Shown here: positions 48,138 to 57,331 of the stretch, piece after piece
How the letters are laid out: every line of letters begins with the position of its first letter
Numbering within the stretch: the first letter of the stretch is position 1
DNA from: Dehalococcoidia bacterium
Lineage (GTDB): Bacteria; Chloroflexota; Dehalococcoidia; UBA2979
DNA length: 64,000 nucleotides
Direction of reading: 5' to 3'
Assembly (NCBI GenBank): GCA_029941115.1
Contig: JAPYRK010000010.1
Coordinates: 1-64,000 of the forward strand
Made by a program: the position numbers and the translations under genes
Notes under the pieces: generated by a model
Database searches by the model: none
Told to the model about the DNA's origin: nothing
What the model saw: only the letters and a program-made list of their open reading frames with translations

Positions 48138-49333
48138 ACTTTCAGATAGAGCGATTTGAAGCCGCGAAGCGTCATAGTGCCACCCCATTCAATCTTTTGG
48201 ATCAGTGGTGGAGTGTCGGTTACTGATAGCATCGCCAGAATAGCCTGTTCTGCTAAACCCATCGCCGCTCCCGCACCAATACAGTGGTGCTCGCCAGAGC
48301 CAAACTGAAGTTGACCACGGAATGAACGATCGAGCAAAAATTCGTCTGGTCGTTCAAATCGTTCAGGGTCTCTGCCAGCCGCCGTAACGACCGCCAATAC
48401 TCCCTCTCCTGGCTTAATAGTGCGATTACCCAAGCTCGTAGTCTCGGTCGCAAAGCGAGGAATAAACTGGGTCGGCCCCTGCCAACGCAAGGCTTCAATA
48501 ACTGCCAAGGCCGTCAATTCAGGCTGTACCTTGAGTCGCTCGAATAGATCGGGAGTTATAGCTAGAATCCAGAGCATTAAGCCTATCAAAAACGCGGTTG
48601 CATTATTCCCAGCAATTGATAAATCAAATAGAAGTTTTGCTGCATCTTCCTCTGATATGCTGCCTACTTCTATGGCATCTCGTAATAACGCAATAGCCCC
48701 ATTTGGAGCAGAATTAGTTGAAACCGCATGCTTGCAAACATCGCGCAATGCGGCCTGCGCTCGAACGCCCTGTGAGCGTACAATCGGACCGGCGCCGCTA
48801 TGTGCACGCCAAGCTTGAATTGTTGTACCCAATGACTCGTAGTTAGATCGTTCGCCGGGAGATGTACCAAGTAACTCATACACAGTCTCGACGACCGCCT
48901 GATTTGCAATTCCAGACATTGCCTCGAACGATTCGCCTTGAGCTGCGCTCACGGCACCGTGTGTCCATTTCCAAGCAATTTCCTTCACTATCTGTCCGTA
49001 ATGATTCACATTATAAGCGGGTGACGCCAACGCTCGTTGATGCTTATGCTCCTCCAGGCCAGTTCGAATAAACGGAACATCACCCTGCCGATTACCGTCG
49101 AGTGTTCCGGTCAATTGTCTTGCTAAAATACTCCGGTTGTGCCGAATCGCAGCGTTTGCATCTGAGGAGAAAACAGAAGGTTGCTTTAATACCGTGTCGC
49201 AGTCTTCGTATTTAGTCAATACCCAGGCCTCAAACTTTGAATCCCAATGGACTGGATCTTCTTTACGTAGGCGTGCTAAAGCCGGATAAGGGTTTTTCAG
49301 ATACGATGGGCGGTCAGGTTTCCAGTCGACCAT
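48134..49333 (-). CDS. Cytochrome P450 (atypical I-helix)
   Basis: LQFGSGEHHCIGAGAAMG heme motif; AGNNAT in I-helix; EALR. Confidence 0.93.
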   Translation of the reverse strand: MVDWKPDRPSYLKNPYPALARLRKEDPVHWDSKFEAWVLTKYEDCDTVLKQPSVFSSDANAAIRHNRSILARQLTGTLDGNRQGDVPFIRTGLEEHKHQRALASPAYNVNHYGQIVKEIAWKWTHGAVSAAQGESFEAMSGIANQAVVETVYELLGTSPGERSNYESLGTTIQAWRAHSGAGPIVRSQGVRAQAALRDVCKHAVSTNSAPNGAIALLRDAIEVGSISEEDAAKLLFDLSIAGNNATAFLIGLMLWILAITPDLFERLKVQPELTALAVIEALRWQGPTQFIPRFATETTSLGNRTIKPGEGVLAVVTAAGRDPERFERPDEFLLDRSFRGQLQFGSGEHHCIGAGAAMGLAEQAILAMLSVTDTPPLIQKIEWGGTMTLRGFKSLYLKV

Positions 49334-49410
49334 ATTCTCTCAATCCTAATTACGTGTCTGCTCTCAGCTACAATACTCACTCTACCAGTAGCTCTTCGAA
49401 AGGAATCAAG

Positions 49411-49890
49411 ATGAGCGACGCCAACTCTAAAGCACTAACTTTGATTGAGGCACACTTTAACACTCTGGAAATAGGTTCGTCACTAGAACTTGACTCTATC
49501 TTCTCAACGGATGACGTTAGGGAATACGCACGTGAAAACAATATCAACTGGCCCGGTCACTACCTAGACCAGAACGGCCAATCTTTAGTAGTGCCAGGAA
49601 TGATATTTTTTCGACCAGCAGTTGGATTTGGTCTGGGTGAACCAAATCCTCCTTTGGCGCGGGCAGGCTTCTTCACTCGAACTAGCCGCGCCTTCCGGCA
49701 ACCTATTCGTGTGAACGAAGCTGTACATTTCAGAGGTCAAATCACCGACAAATATCTCCGCCGAGGCTATTACTATATCGTGGTCGACTGGACAGCAACG
49801 GGTGTTGATGGAGTAGTGGCTGCAACTGGGCGAGAATGGCATACATTGGGCTGGGCCAGATATCCAAAAAACCATCCCAAAGGAGGTTAA
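49411..49890 (+). CDS. Hotdog/MaoC-like protein, possible subunit 1
   Basis: ATG 49411 with GAAAGGA upstream (ORF track start 49237 overlaps the P450); SLVVPGMIFFRP...hotdog-like layout. Confidence 0.65.
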   Translation: MSDANSKALTLIEAHFNTLEIGSSLELDSIFSTDDVREYARENNINWPGHYLDQNGQSLVVPGMIFFRPAVGFGLGEPNPPLARAGFFTRTSRAFRQPIRVNEAVHFRGQITDKYLRRGYYYIVVDWTATGVDGVVAATGREWHTLGWARYPKNHPKGG

Positions 49891-49891
49891 T

Positions 49892-50251
49892 ATGTCGGAC
49901 GCAGTGAATTTAATTGGTTTAGAAATCTCACGCGGACCAATACAAGGCATCTCAACGGTCGGAGGGTCTGATCTGGTCACAAATAACGGACCCGTGGTTC
50001 CAAATGTCTTTCATTTTGCTCAAATGACTGAGCTATTAGTTGGCCAGTTCCAACAAAATTGGTTTACCTCCGGTCAACTTTCTGTTCGATATCTTAAGCC
50101 TCTGCAACAAGGCGAAGAGTTGGTCGTAAAAGCAAAAGTAATCTCATATGATCATGACAATGCTGATCGCGCCAACCTTAGCGTTTGGTGCGAAAATATC
50201 AATGGGGAGCTGCTTGCCGTTGGCGATGCCTCGTGCATCTGGGCACTTTAA
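49892..50251 (+). CDS. Hotdog-fold protein, possible subunit 2
   Basis: LSVRYLKPLQQGEELVVKAKVISYDHD pattern; 1 nt after the previous gene. Confidence 0.65.
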   Translation: MSDAVNLIGLEISRGPIQGISTVGGSDLVTNNGPVVPNVFHFAQMTELLVGQFQQNWFTSGQLSVRYLKPLQQGEELVVKAKVISYDHDNADRANLSVWCENINGELLAVGDASCIWAL

Positions 50252-50265
50252 TTAGCAAAAGGCTT

Positions 50266-51237
50266 TTACAAAAGTAAGCGTGCATATTCAACAGCAAACC
50301 AAAGTACGAATCCACCAGATCGATCATCGTGACCTTCCACAGTTGGCCTCTGAATGTACTCCAGTAGTGTGGACAAAGGTCCGGTGCCCGCGCAGGCGTT
50401 TCGAACCTGTCCAGTTGAATCGATATAGTTCGTAACACCTATCCAAGCTTTCTCTAAGTACGGAGAATAGTCTTGAGAAAGCCAGCCTCCTCTAATGCCT
50501 CGAGCCAAGACGTATCCAAGAATCGCCGTTGATGTCAATTCAAGGTACGTATCTGGATTGTTTATAACTTGTGGCCAGGCACCTGACTCATGCTGATACG
50601 AAATCAACGCGTCCAAATGTGCCCGATGTTTGTTCACAGATTCCTGAAAATCAGGTTCTGTCACTGGTAAGAATGATAAAGCCTCGGCGAATCCCAAAGC
50701 AGCAAAAGCATTCCCTCTTCCCCAATAGTACGGAGAAGAATTTGAATGCCACCAAAGATTTGAATTCGTTTGTGGATTAACTTGTTCTAAATAGTTGAAT
50801 AGAAAATTTGCATAACCTTCTCGGTTAGTAAAGTCATAAGCACGTCCTAATAATGCGCCAACAAAAAAAATGTCCTCGACGCGATTGTCTGGGTCGATAG
50901 GATTTTCATCCGCCAGATACAAGTCTGCAATTTTGACCAGCAAATCCATATATTTCTGGTCAGCGGTCAAATCTGTCAAATCGTGAGCCCAGAGATAGCC
51001 ACTATGGACTGAGCCATCCACAAAGCGAATCGAATCCATATCAAACTGCTTCACAACAGGATCAACCAAATGCTCAATCGAGGAAATTACCCTCTCCTCA
51101 TCGCCAAGTAACCTCGCTAGTCTCAGGCGACCACTAATCGATACTCCACGTACATAATTAACAGGCAGTATTGTATTCCCATATTCACGAGCGAATACAT
51201 TTGCGACGTCAATCAATGAGTCTTTCGAATTCAACAT
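50266..51237 (-). CDS. Glycoside hydrolase family 88/105-like (unsaturated glycuronyl hydrolase type)
   Basis: SPYYWGRGNAFAALGFAEALSFLP; SGAWPQVINNPDTYLELTSTAILGYVLARGIRGGWL; NACAGTGP. Confidence 0.83.
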   Translation of the reverse strand: MLNSKDSLIDVANVFAREYGNTILPVNYVRGVSISGRLRLARLLGDEERVISSIEHLVDPVVKQFDMDSIRFVDGSVHSGYLWAHDLTDLTADQKYMDLLVKIADLYLADENPIDPDNRVEDIFFVGALLGRAYDFTNREGYANFLFNYLEQVNPQTNSNLWWHSNSSPYYWGRGNAFAALGFAEALSFLPVTEPDFQESVNKHRAHLDALISYQHESGAWPQVINNPDTYLELTSTAILGYVLARGIRGGWLSQDYSPYLEKAWIGVTNYIDSTGQVRNACAGTGPLSTLLEYIQRPTVEGHDDRSGGFVLWFAVEYARLLL

Positions 51238-51373
51238 AGCCTCTCAACTTTACGCTAATTCCAATTCTTGAAACAAGTAACTTCTCAGACGAACCCTAGT
51301 TGGAGATAATAACCATTCCTGTTAGCATGAAATTTCGTGAGAATAACTCAAACCAATCCCAGATATTCTTTTA

Positions 51374-51448
51374 GCGGGGGTAGCTCAGTGGTAGAGCGTC
51401 AGTTTTCCAAACTGAATGTCGCGGGTTCGATCCCCGTCCCCCGCTCCA
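51374..51448 (+). tRNA. tRNA-Gly (TCC)
   Basis: GCGGGGG/CCCCCGC acceptor; TCAGT-TTTCCAA-ACTGA anticodon arm; GCGGG-TTCGATC-CCCGT T arm; encoded CCA. Confidence 0.96.
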
Positions 51449-51533
51449 ATTCAACTCATATGCTGACTAACTAACAATATCCGAATAGAATCAAACTACT
51501 AATTAAAACCTAATCGTAGAGAGTCTCACAATC

Positions 51534-52028
51534 ATGCCCGCGCAATATTCAGCCACAGATTCCAACACCGGACTTGAAGTAACCGTAACCGGTGAGTTCC
51601 CAGAAGAAAAAGATGACCGTGTTCGTATTGCTCGAACTACTAATCTGTTTACAAGACTGATGGCTACGATACTTTCAACTGAGTCGACAGAAGAACGCAA
51701 CCAGCGCTTTCGCGCGATCGAAACCCAGCTTGAAATAGCCGACTCACTGATAAAAGGTGATATGCAAGCAGTCGGAGAGCTTGTTAGAGATACGCTAAAC
51801 GATATGGGGGTAACAGAAGATCAAATTCGCGACGCCGAAGAGCAGTGGCGAGAGCAAATTGTTAAGCTAGGAGGAGATCCTGACTCAATTGAAAATATAT
51901 TCCCCTCACAAAACGTAGAAGGAACCGCAAATAACGATCTTCCCTTGGAGGATCTCACGCCGGACGATATAGAAGATCTCTTTAACAGTAATAAGTCAGA
52001 TGACGACGATAAAAGTGACGAGAAATAG
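51534..52028 (+). CDS. Hypothetical protein with acidic C-terminus
   Basis: ORF 5 nt upstream of uvrA; NKSDDDDKSDEK tail; no family recognised. Confidence 0.65.
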   Translation: MPAQYSATDSNTGLEVTVTGEFPEEKDDRVRIARTTNLFTRLMATILSTESTEERNQRFRAIETQLEIADSLIKGDMQAVGELVRDTLNDMGVTEDQIRDAEEQWREQIVKLGGDPDSIENIFPSQNVEGTANNDLPLEDLTPDDIEDLFNSNKSDDDDKSDEK

Positions 52029-52033
52029 TCTAA

Positions 52034-54961
52034 ATGGCTCGTAATGAAATTAGCATCACGGGTGCGAGAGAACACAATCTAAAGAACATCAATGTTTCAA
52101 TACCACGAGACAGTCTCGTAGTATTGACTGGCGTATCCGGATCAGGCAAATCGTCACTAGCCTTCGACACAATTTATGCTGAAGGACAACGGCGATATGT
52201 TGAATCTCTATCGGCGTATGCACGTCAATTCCTCGGTCTTATGGAAAAACCTGATGTTGATTATATCGACGGCCTATCGCCATCGATATCAATTGACCAA
52301 AAGGGCGTGTCGCGTAACCCACGTTCTACAGTAGCAACCGTCACAGAAATTTACGATTACTTAAGACTATTATTTGCTCGGGCAGGAACGCCACACTGCC
52401 CGAATTGCGGACAGAAAATAGAGCGCCAATCACCGCAACAGATTGTTGACTCAATTCTGAACGAACAAATCGACACGAAAGCTATGATTTTGGCACCTGT
52501 CGTAAGGCACAGACGAGGCGAGCATGCTCAAATTTTCGAAATGATTCGAAAAGCGGGCTACATACGAGTCCGAGTTGACGGTCAAATTCTCTCGATCGAC
52601 GATGACATTACACTTAGTCGGCAACAGCATCACAATATCGAAGTTATCGTAGATCGCATCGTTATTCCTCGACTTGACCACGAAAACGGTGATCATGAAC
52701 GCGGCCGTATAGTTGACTCTGTAGAGCAGGCACTTCAACTAGGTGAAGGCATTCTATTTCTAGTCTTGCTTAACAAAGATGGTGAATCGGCAGAGGAAAA
52801 AACTTTTTCGGAGCACTTTGCGTGCACAAAACCTGAATGTGGCGGATATTCCGTTGGCGAAATCGAACCACGTAATTTCTCGTTCAATACGCCACACGGG
52901 GCTTGCCCGGCTTGTACCGGATTAGGCTATCAAATGAAAGTCGACGAGACCTTAGTCGTACCCAACAAAAATCTTTCAGTTGCACAAGGCGGCATTGTTG
53001 GGCTTAAGGGCTTTACCAAGGCTGCCTCTTGGTATCGCAGACGATTGCAAGCTGTAGCACGCTCAACTGGTTTTGAATTAGACACCCCGTTAAATGAATT
53101 GAGCGACCTCCAATGGTCGGCTCTCATGAACGGAACCGGTGACACAGCAATTGATGAACTCGAATTTCGGTCAAGCTCCGACGCAACGTCCGTTAGAAAA
53201 TTTCGTGTCCGATGGGAGGGGGTTCTCAACAATCTCCGACGACGACACCGCGAGACTGACAGCGATTGGGTTCGCAATGAAATAGAGAAATACATGGCTC
53301 GAATTCAATGCGACAGTTGCAACGGAGCACGACTAAAACCAGAAATTCTGTCTGTTTTTATAGATAAACGGTCGATAGTAGACGTAACTGAACTTGCTGT
53401 TGCTGACGTGCTCAACTGGATTCAAACACTACAAGACGAGGAGCAAAGTCCCCTAAGTACGCGTGAATTTGCTATTGGTAGGCAAATACTGAAAGAGATT
53501 CAAGGTCGACTAACCTTCCTGCGCGATGTGGGCCTCGATTATCTTTCATTAAACCGATCTGCGGCGACTCTATCAGGCGGAGAGGGTCAACGAATTAGAT
53601 TAGCCACTCAGATTGGGTCAGCTTTGATGGGTGTGCTATATGTGTGTGATGAACCAAGTATTGGTCTGCATCCCGTTGATAATGAACGTCTTATTTCTAC
53701 GCTCACACAACTGCGAGATCTAGGGAATACGGTTCTGGTAGTTGAGCATGATGAGGCGATGATGCTTGCCGCCGATCACCTGATCGATATAGGACCTGGC
53801 GCCGGGGAACATGGAGGCAATATCGTCGCGACCGGGACACCAAGTCAAGTGGCCAGAAATCGTAAATCGATGACAGGAGCTTATTTGTCTGGACGCAAAA
53901 CTATACCTGTACCTAAGACAAGGCGTCCAGGCAATGGGAAGACATTAAGTATCGTTGGGGCTAAGGAGAACAATCTAAAAAATATAACCGCAAATATCCC
54001 GTTAGGTACTTTTGTTGCTGTTACTGGGGTATCCGGTTCTGGGAAGTCATCACTTATTAACCAAATTCTCGCTCGACAGCTTGCGTACGAGCTCAATGGC
54101 GCGCGAAGTGAGAAGCCTGGTAGTCATGATGAACTCCTAGGAATTGAAAATCTTGACAAAGTAGTGGTAATCGATCAGTCAGCCATAGGTCGAACCCCCC
54201 GATCTAATCCAGCCACGTATACGCAGGTCTTTACGCTAATTCGTGACTTATTCGCTGAAATGCCTGAGGCCAAAGCTCGTGGCTACAAACCCGGAAGATT
54301 CTCATTTAATGTCAAAGGTGGCAGATGTGAATCGTGCCGGGGGGATGGATATAACCTAATCGAGATGCAGTTTCTTCCTGACGTTACGGTGCCGTGCGAA
54401 ATCTGCCACGGTGCTCGATACAATCGAGAAGCATTAGAGATTCTCTTTCGAGGCAAAAATATAGCCGATGTCCTCGGAATGACTGTAACCGAGGCAATTC
54501 ACTTCTTCGACGCATTTCCCAAACCGCGGCGAAAACTTGATACGATTCGCGATGTTGGTTTGGGATATATTAGACTCGGGCAGCCCGCAACCACGCTCTC
54601 TGGAGGTGAGGCTCAAAGAATCAAGCTCGCGACAGAGCTATCGAGACGTGCAACCGGCTCAACTTTGTATATTCTTGATGAACCCACCACGGGACTCTCT
54701 TTCTCCGACGTTGAGTCACTCCTACAAGTACTCCAAAGATTAGTTGATGCTGGAAATACTGTGGTGGTGATTGAGCACCATTTAGATGTGATAAAAAACG
54801 CAGACTGGATCATTGATCTTGGCCCACATGGTGGTGAGAAAGGTGGCCGAATTCTTGCCGAAGGAACGCCAGAACAAATCGCAAAAAGTAAAAAATCGAT
54901 AACGGGTAAGTATCTTAGAATAAATCCAAAAAACGTCCAAAAAAAGAAACCTCGGCGTTAG
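52034..54961 (+). CDS. uvrA: Excinuclease ABC subunit A
   Basis: [65 protein letters not shown] zinc finger; duplicated ABC ATPase. Confidence 0.98.
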   Translation: MARNEISITGAREHNLKNINVSIPRDSLVVLTGVSGSGKSSLAFDTIYAEGQRRYVESLSAYARQFLGLMEKPDVDYIDGLSPSISIDQKGVSRNPRSTVATVTEIYDYLRLLFARAGTPHCPNCGQKIERQSPQQIVDSILNEQIDTKAMILAPVVRHRRGEHAQIFEMIRKAGYIRVRVDGQILSIDDDITLSRQQHHNIEVIVDRIVIPRLDHENGDHERGRIVDSVEQALQLGEGILFLVLLNKDGESAEEKTFSEHFACTKPECGGYSVGEIEPRNFSFNTPHGACPACTGLGYQMKVDETLVVPNKNLSVAQGGIVGLKGFTKAASWYRRRLQAVARSTGFELDTPLNELSDLQWSALMNGTGDTAIDELEFRSSSDATSVRKFRVRWEGVLNNLRRRHRETDSDWVRNEIEKYMARIQCDSCNGARLKPEILSVFIDKRSIVDVTELAVADVLNWIQTLQDEEQSPLSTREFAIGRQILKEIQGRLTFLRDVGLDYLSLNRSAATLSGGEGQRIRLATQIGSALMGVLYVCDEPSIGLHPVDNERLISTLTQLRDLGNTVLVVEHDEAMMLAADHLIDIGPGAGEHGGNIVATGTPSQVARNRKSMTGAYLSGRKTIPVPKTRRPGNGKTLSIVGAKENNLKNITANIPLGTFVAVTGVSGSGKSSLINQILARQLAYELNGARSEKPGSHDELLGIENLDKVVVIDQSAIGRTPRSNPATYTQVFTLIRDLFAEMPEAKARGYKPGRFSFNVKGGRCESCRGDGYNLIEMQFLPDVTVPCEICHGARYNREALEILFRGKNIADVLGMTVTEAIHFFDAFPKPRRKLDTIRDVGLGYIRLGQPATTLSGGEAQRIKLATELSRRATGSTLYILDEPTTGLSFSDVESLLQVLQRLVDAGNTVVVIEHHLDVIKNADWIIDLGPHGGEKGGRILAEGTPEQIAKSKKSITGKYLRINPKNVQKKKPRR

Positions 54962-55020
54962 TCAATCCAAGTTGATCGGAAGCCCGTATGTGAGACCATG
55001 CCTAGAGGTGAAGGGAGCAT

Positions 55021-56223
55021 ATTATTTCTGATAATAATTACACGTACTTAGATTTACATGTGCATTCGGTCGACGGCTCTGATGACGCCGGAGCTCATGT
55101 AGAAGGTTACCTCAAATGGATATCTTCTCGACGAAAAAAAGGATTTAAAATTGACGGGTTTGTGCTTACAGAACATCGAAATTACGACCAATCTCTCAAT
55201 TATGATGAACTCGCATCCCGATATGATGCAATAGTTTTACGCGGGATCGAGGTAGAAACAGATATAGGACATGTTCTTGTATATGGCGCTGGTTCAGCTT
55301 TTTTCGAATCTTTTGATCTATCGGATATTTCTCTACCATACGAAGATGTGTTTAGAGTAGCTTGGGACAGCGGTGGCATTGCTGTTGGGGCGCATGCCGG
55401 CCGACCCAGAATCGGCGCTCTCGAACATGTTGATGAGCGAAATGTGACCCTCAAAGGAGTGGGTGTTCTAGAGACGCTCAATGGGGGTAGCAATGATTTC
55501 GAAAACGCACGAGCACACGAACTCGCGTCAACCAAAAATATACGTGAGATTGGAGGATCTGATTCTCACTTTGTATCAACTCTAGGTGCCTGCTTGACGC
55601 GCTTCGAAGAACAAGTGAGCAGCATATCTGAGCTCGTGAAAATTCTACGAAGTTCGAGTTCGCAATTCGTACCATTGAAACTAGAGGAAACGCTACCCGG
55701 TGCTGACATCCCTGAATCAAGGCCCTCCTCAGAACAGTTAATACCTCATACGAGCGGACAGGGTGAACTCGGCGGAGAAGAACTTGAATATGACCGTAGT
55801 GTTGTAGGCAAGGAAGTATTTGGCGGGAAGCTTGAAGTTACCTCAGACGCGATCAGTAAGTACTGTGACGCGATCGATGAGACAAATCCAATCTATGTAG
55901 ATAGTAACTTTGCTAAAACCGGCCCCTATGCCGGAATTATTGCGCCACCTGGAATTTTACAGACGGCGCAAGTAGGATCTCCGCCCGATCCGGAGGTAAA
56001 ATTTGGGACTACACAGTTCATGGCCGGTTCGCATCAGGAATATCTGTTACCAATTAGGCCGGACGACACCCTTGAAGCGTACGTTCAGGTCAAGGAAGTC
56101 TACGAAAAAACAGGTCGAAGTGGTCGGATGGTTTTTATAGTGCGCCAAACAAGATGGGCCAACCAATTTGGTGAAAATGTAGCGCTACTAGAAACTTCCA
56201 TGGTGATTCGACAAATTCAGTAA
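55021..56223 (+). CDS. PHP-domain / MaoC-like hotdog fusion protein (start uncertain)
   Basis: DLHVHSVDGSDD, LTEH, GIEVETDIGH, GGSDSH (PHP); DETNPIYVDSNFAKTGPYAGIIAPPGIL (hotdog). HVH motif lies upstream of the ORF-track GTG at 55060; open frame back to AUU 55021/55024 after AAGGGAG. Confidence 0.85.
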   Translation: MISDNNYTYLDLHVHSVDGSDDAGAHVEGYLKWISSRRKKGFKIDGFVLTEHRNYDQSLNYDELASRYDAIVLRGIEVETDIGHVLVYGAGSAFFESFDLSDISLPYEDVFRVAWDSGGIAVGAHAGRPRIGALEHVDERNVTLKGVGVLETLNGGSNDFENARAHELASTKNIREIGGSDSHFVSTLGACLTRFEEQVSSISELVKILRSSSSQFVPLKLEETLPGADIPESRPSSEQLIPHTSGQGELGGEELEYDRSVVGKEVFGGKLEVTSDAISKYCDAIDETNPIYVDSNFAKTGPYAGIIAPPGILQTAQVGSPPDPEVKFGTTQFMAGSHQEYLLPIRPDDTLEAYVQVKEVYEKTGRSGRMVFIVRQTRWANQFGENVALLETSMVIRQIQ

Positions 56224-56241
56224 CAGAGATGGGTGAATAAA

Positions 56242-56715
56242 ATGACGGACACAGCTACAGGTGCTCAGAGATACTTTGAAGAAGTTGAAATCGGTGAGGA
56301 ATACATCCAAACTCAGGTCCCGAGTCGAGAAAATGTTCTCGAATTCTTAAGCACCTGGTCGGATCCTGGAGATGAAACTCGTGGTCGGTTCACTGATCAG
56401 GCAGGTGCCGACAAGGATGGACTACAAAAACCAATCGTACCAGGTAATATGTCTGCTTCAATGATTACACGGTTGGTAACTGACTGGGCGGGTCCGTTAG
56501 GACGGATAGTGAGCCTCGATATTTCATTTAGGCGCCCAGTACAACACAACGACCAACTCACGTGTTTAGCTCTCGTAACCGAAAGAGATGATGATCTCGC
56601 CGACGCCGGCGGTCCAGCAATTGTAAGTATTGACGTTTCTTTTGAAAATGAACGAGGAGAAAAGCCTGTTCAAGGCACCGCACAAGTAGAGCTACCACGA
56701 CGTGATGCCGAATAA
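56242..56715 (+). CDS. MaoC-like hotdog protein, degenerate hydratase motif
   Basis: FEEVEIGEEYIQTQVPSRENVLEFLS...DISFRRPVQHNDQLTCLALV...GTAQVELP. Confidence 0.75.
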   Translation: MTDTATGAQRYFEEVEIGEEYIQTQVPSRENVLEFLSTWSDPGDETRGRFTDQAGADKDGLQKPIVPGNMSASMITRLVTDWAGPLGRIVSLDISFRRPVQHNDQLTCLALVTERDDDLADAGGPAIVSIDVSFENERGEKPVQGTAQVELPRRDAE

Positions 56716-57331
56716 TTCTAAGAACCAATTCGAACCGTCTGACTCGTCCTTTTCACAATGGTTGATTACTGAAGCGCGGGTCAGCGAGCCACGACGAATA
56801 GTTAGAACTGACGAAACGACCGTCCTCGTATCCAAGGTTGAATCTGGATTTGCTGTGGAGTTGCACAACACTCTCGACTTATTAGGATTTAAAAGTGATG
56901 ACGATTTTAAACTACAGGTCAGAACGCGCATGTGGGATGCATATCCTGTGAACATGGGCCGCGTTGAAGCTTGGCGATTGAGTGTCAAGGACGTATTTCT
57001 TGAGTCAGGTAAAGAATTTTCAATACCTGTAGCTCGATTGAATGAAATACAAATCGGTGTCGACTCAGTTGCGGCCTTGCTCGACGCAACATTATGGACC
57101 AATCCAGCTCTGGCGGACGACGCCTATCAACCGACAACGGGGGAATCAAAGGCCTATATCGAAAACCTTAAAGCACTAAACAATGGATCAGATATCTTCA
57201 CCCGTTTCTACGGATACTATGCAGGGAAATCCGTAATGAATCACTGTCCGGGAGCCCTATTCGCTAGAGAATTGCTGTCATCAGGATGGGAAATCTGCAC
57301 GGGGGTGAAGACCCCAGATACTAAAAATTAA
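56702..57331 (+). CDS. Hypothetical protein
   Basis: ORF overlapping the end of the hotdog gene by 14 nt; no family recognised. Confidence 0.6.
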   Translation: MMPNNSKNQFEPSDSSFSQWLITEARVSEPRRIVRTDETTVLVSKVESGFAVELHNTLDLLGFKSDDDFKLQVRTRMWDAYPVNMGRVEAWRLSVKDVFLESGKEFSIPVARLNEIQIGVDSVAALLDATLWTNPALADDAYQPTTGESKAYIENLKALNNGSDIFTRFYGYYAGKSVMNHCPGALFARELLSSGWEICTGVKTPDTKN

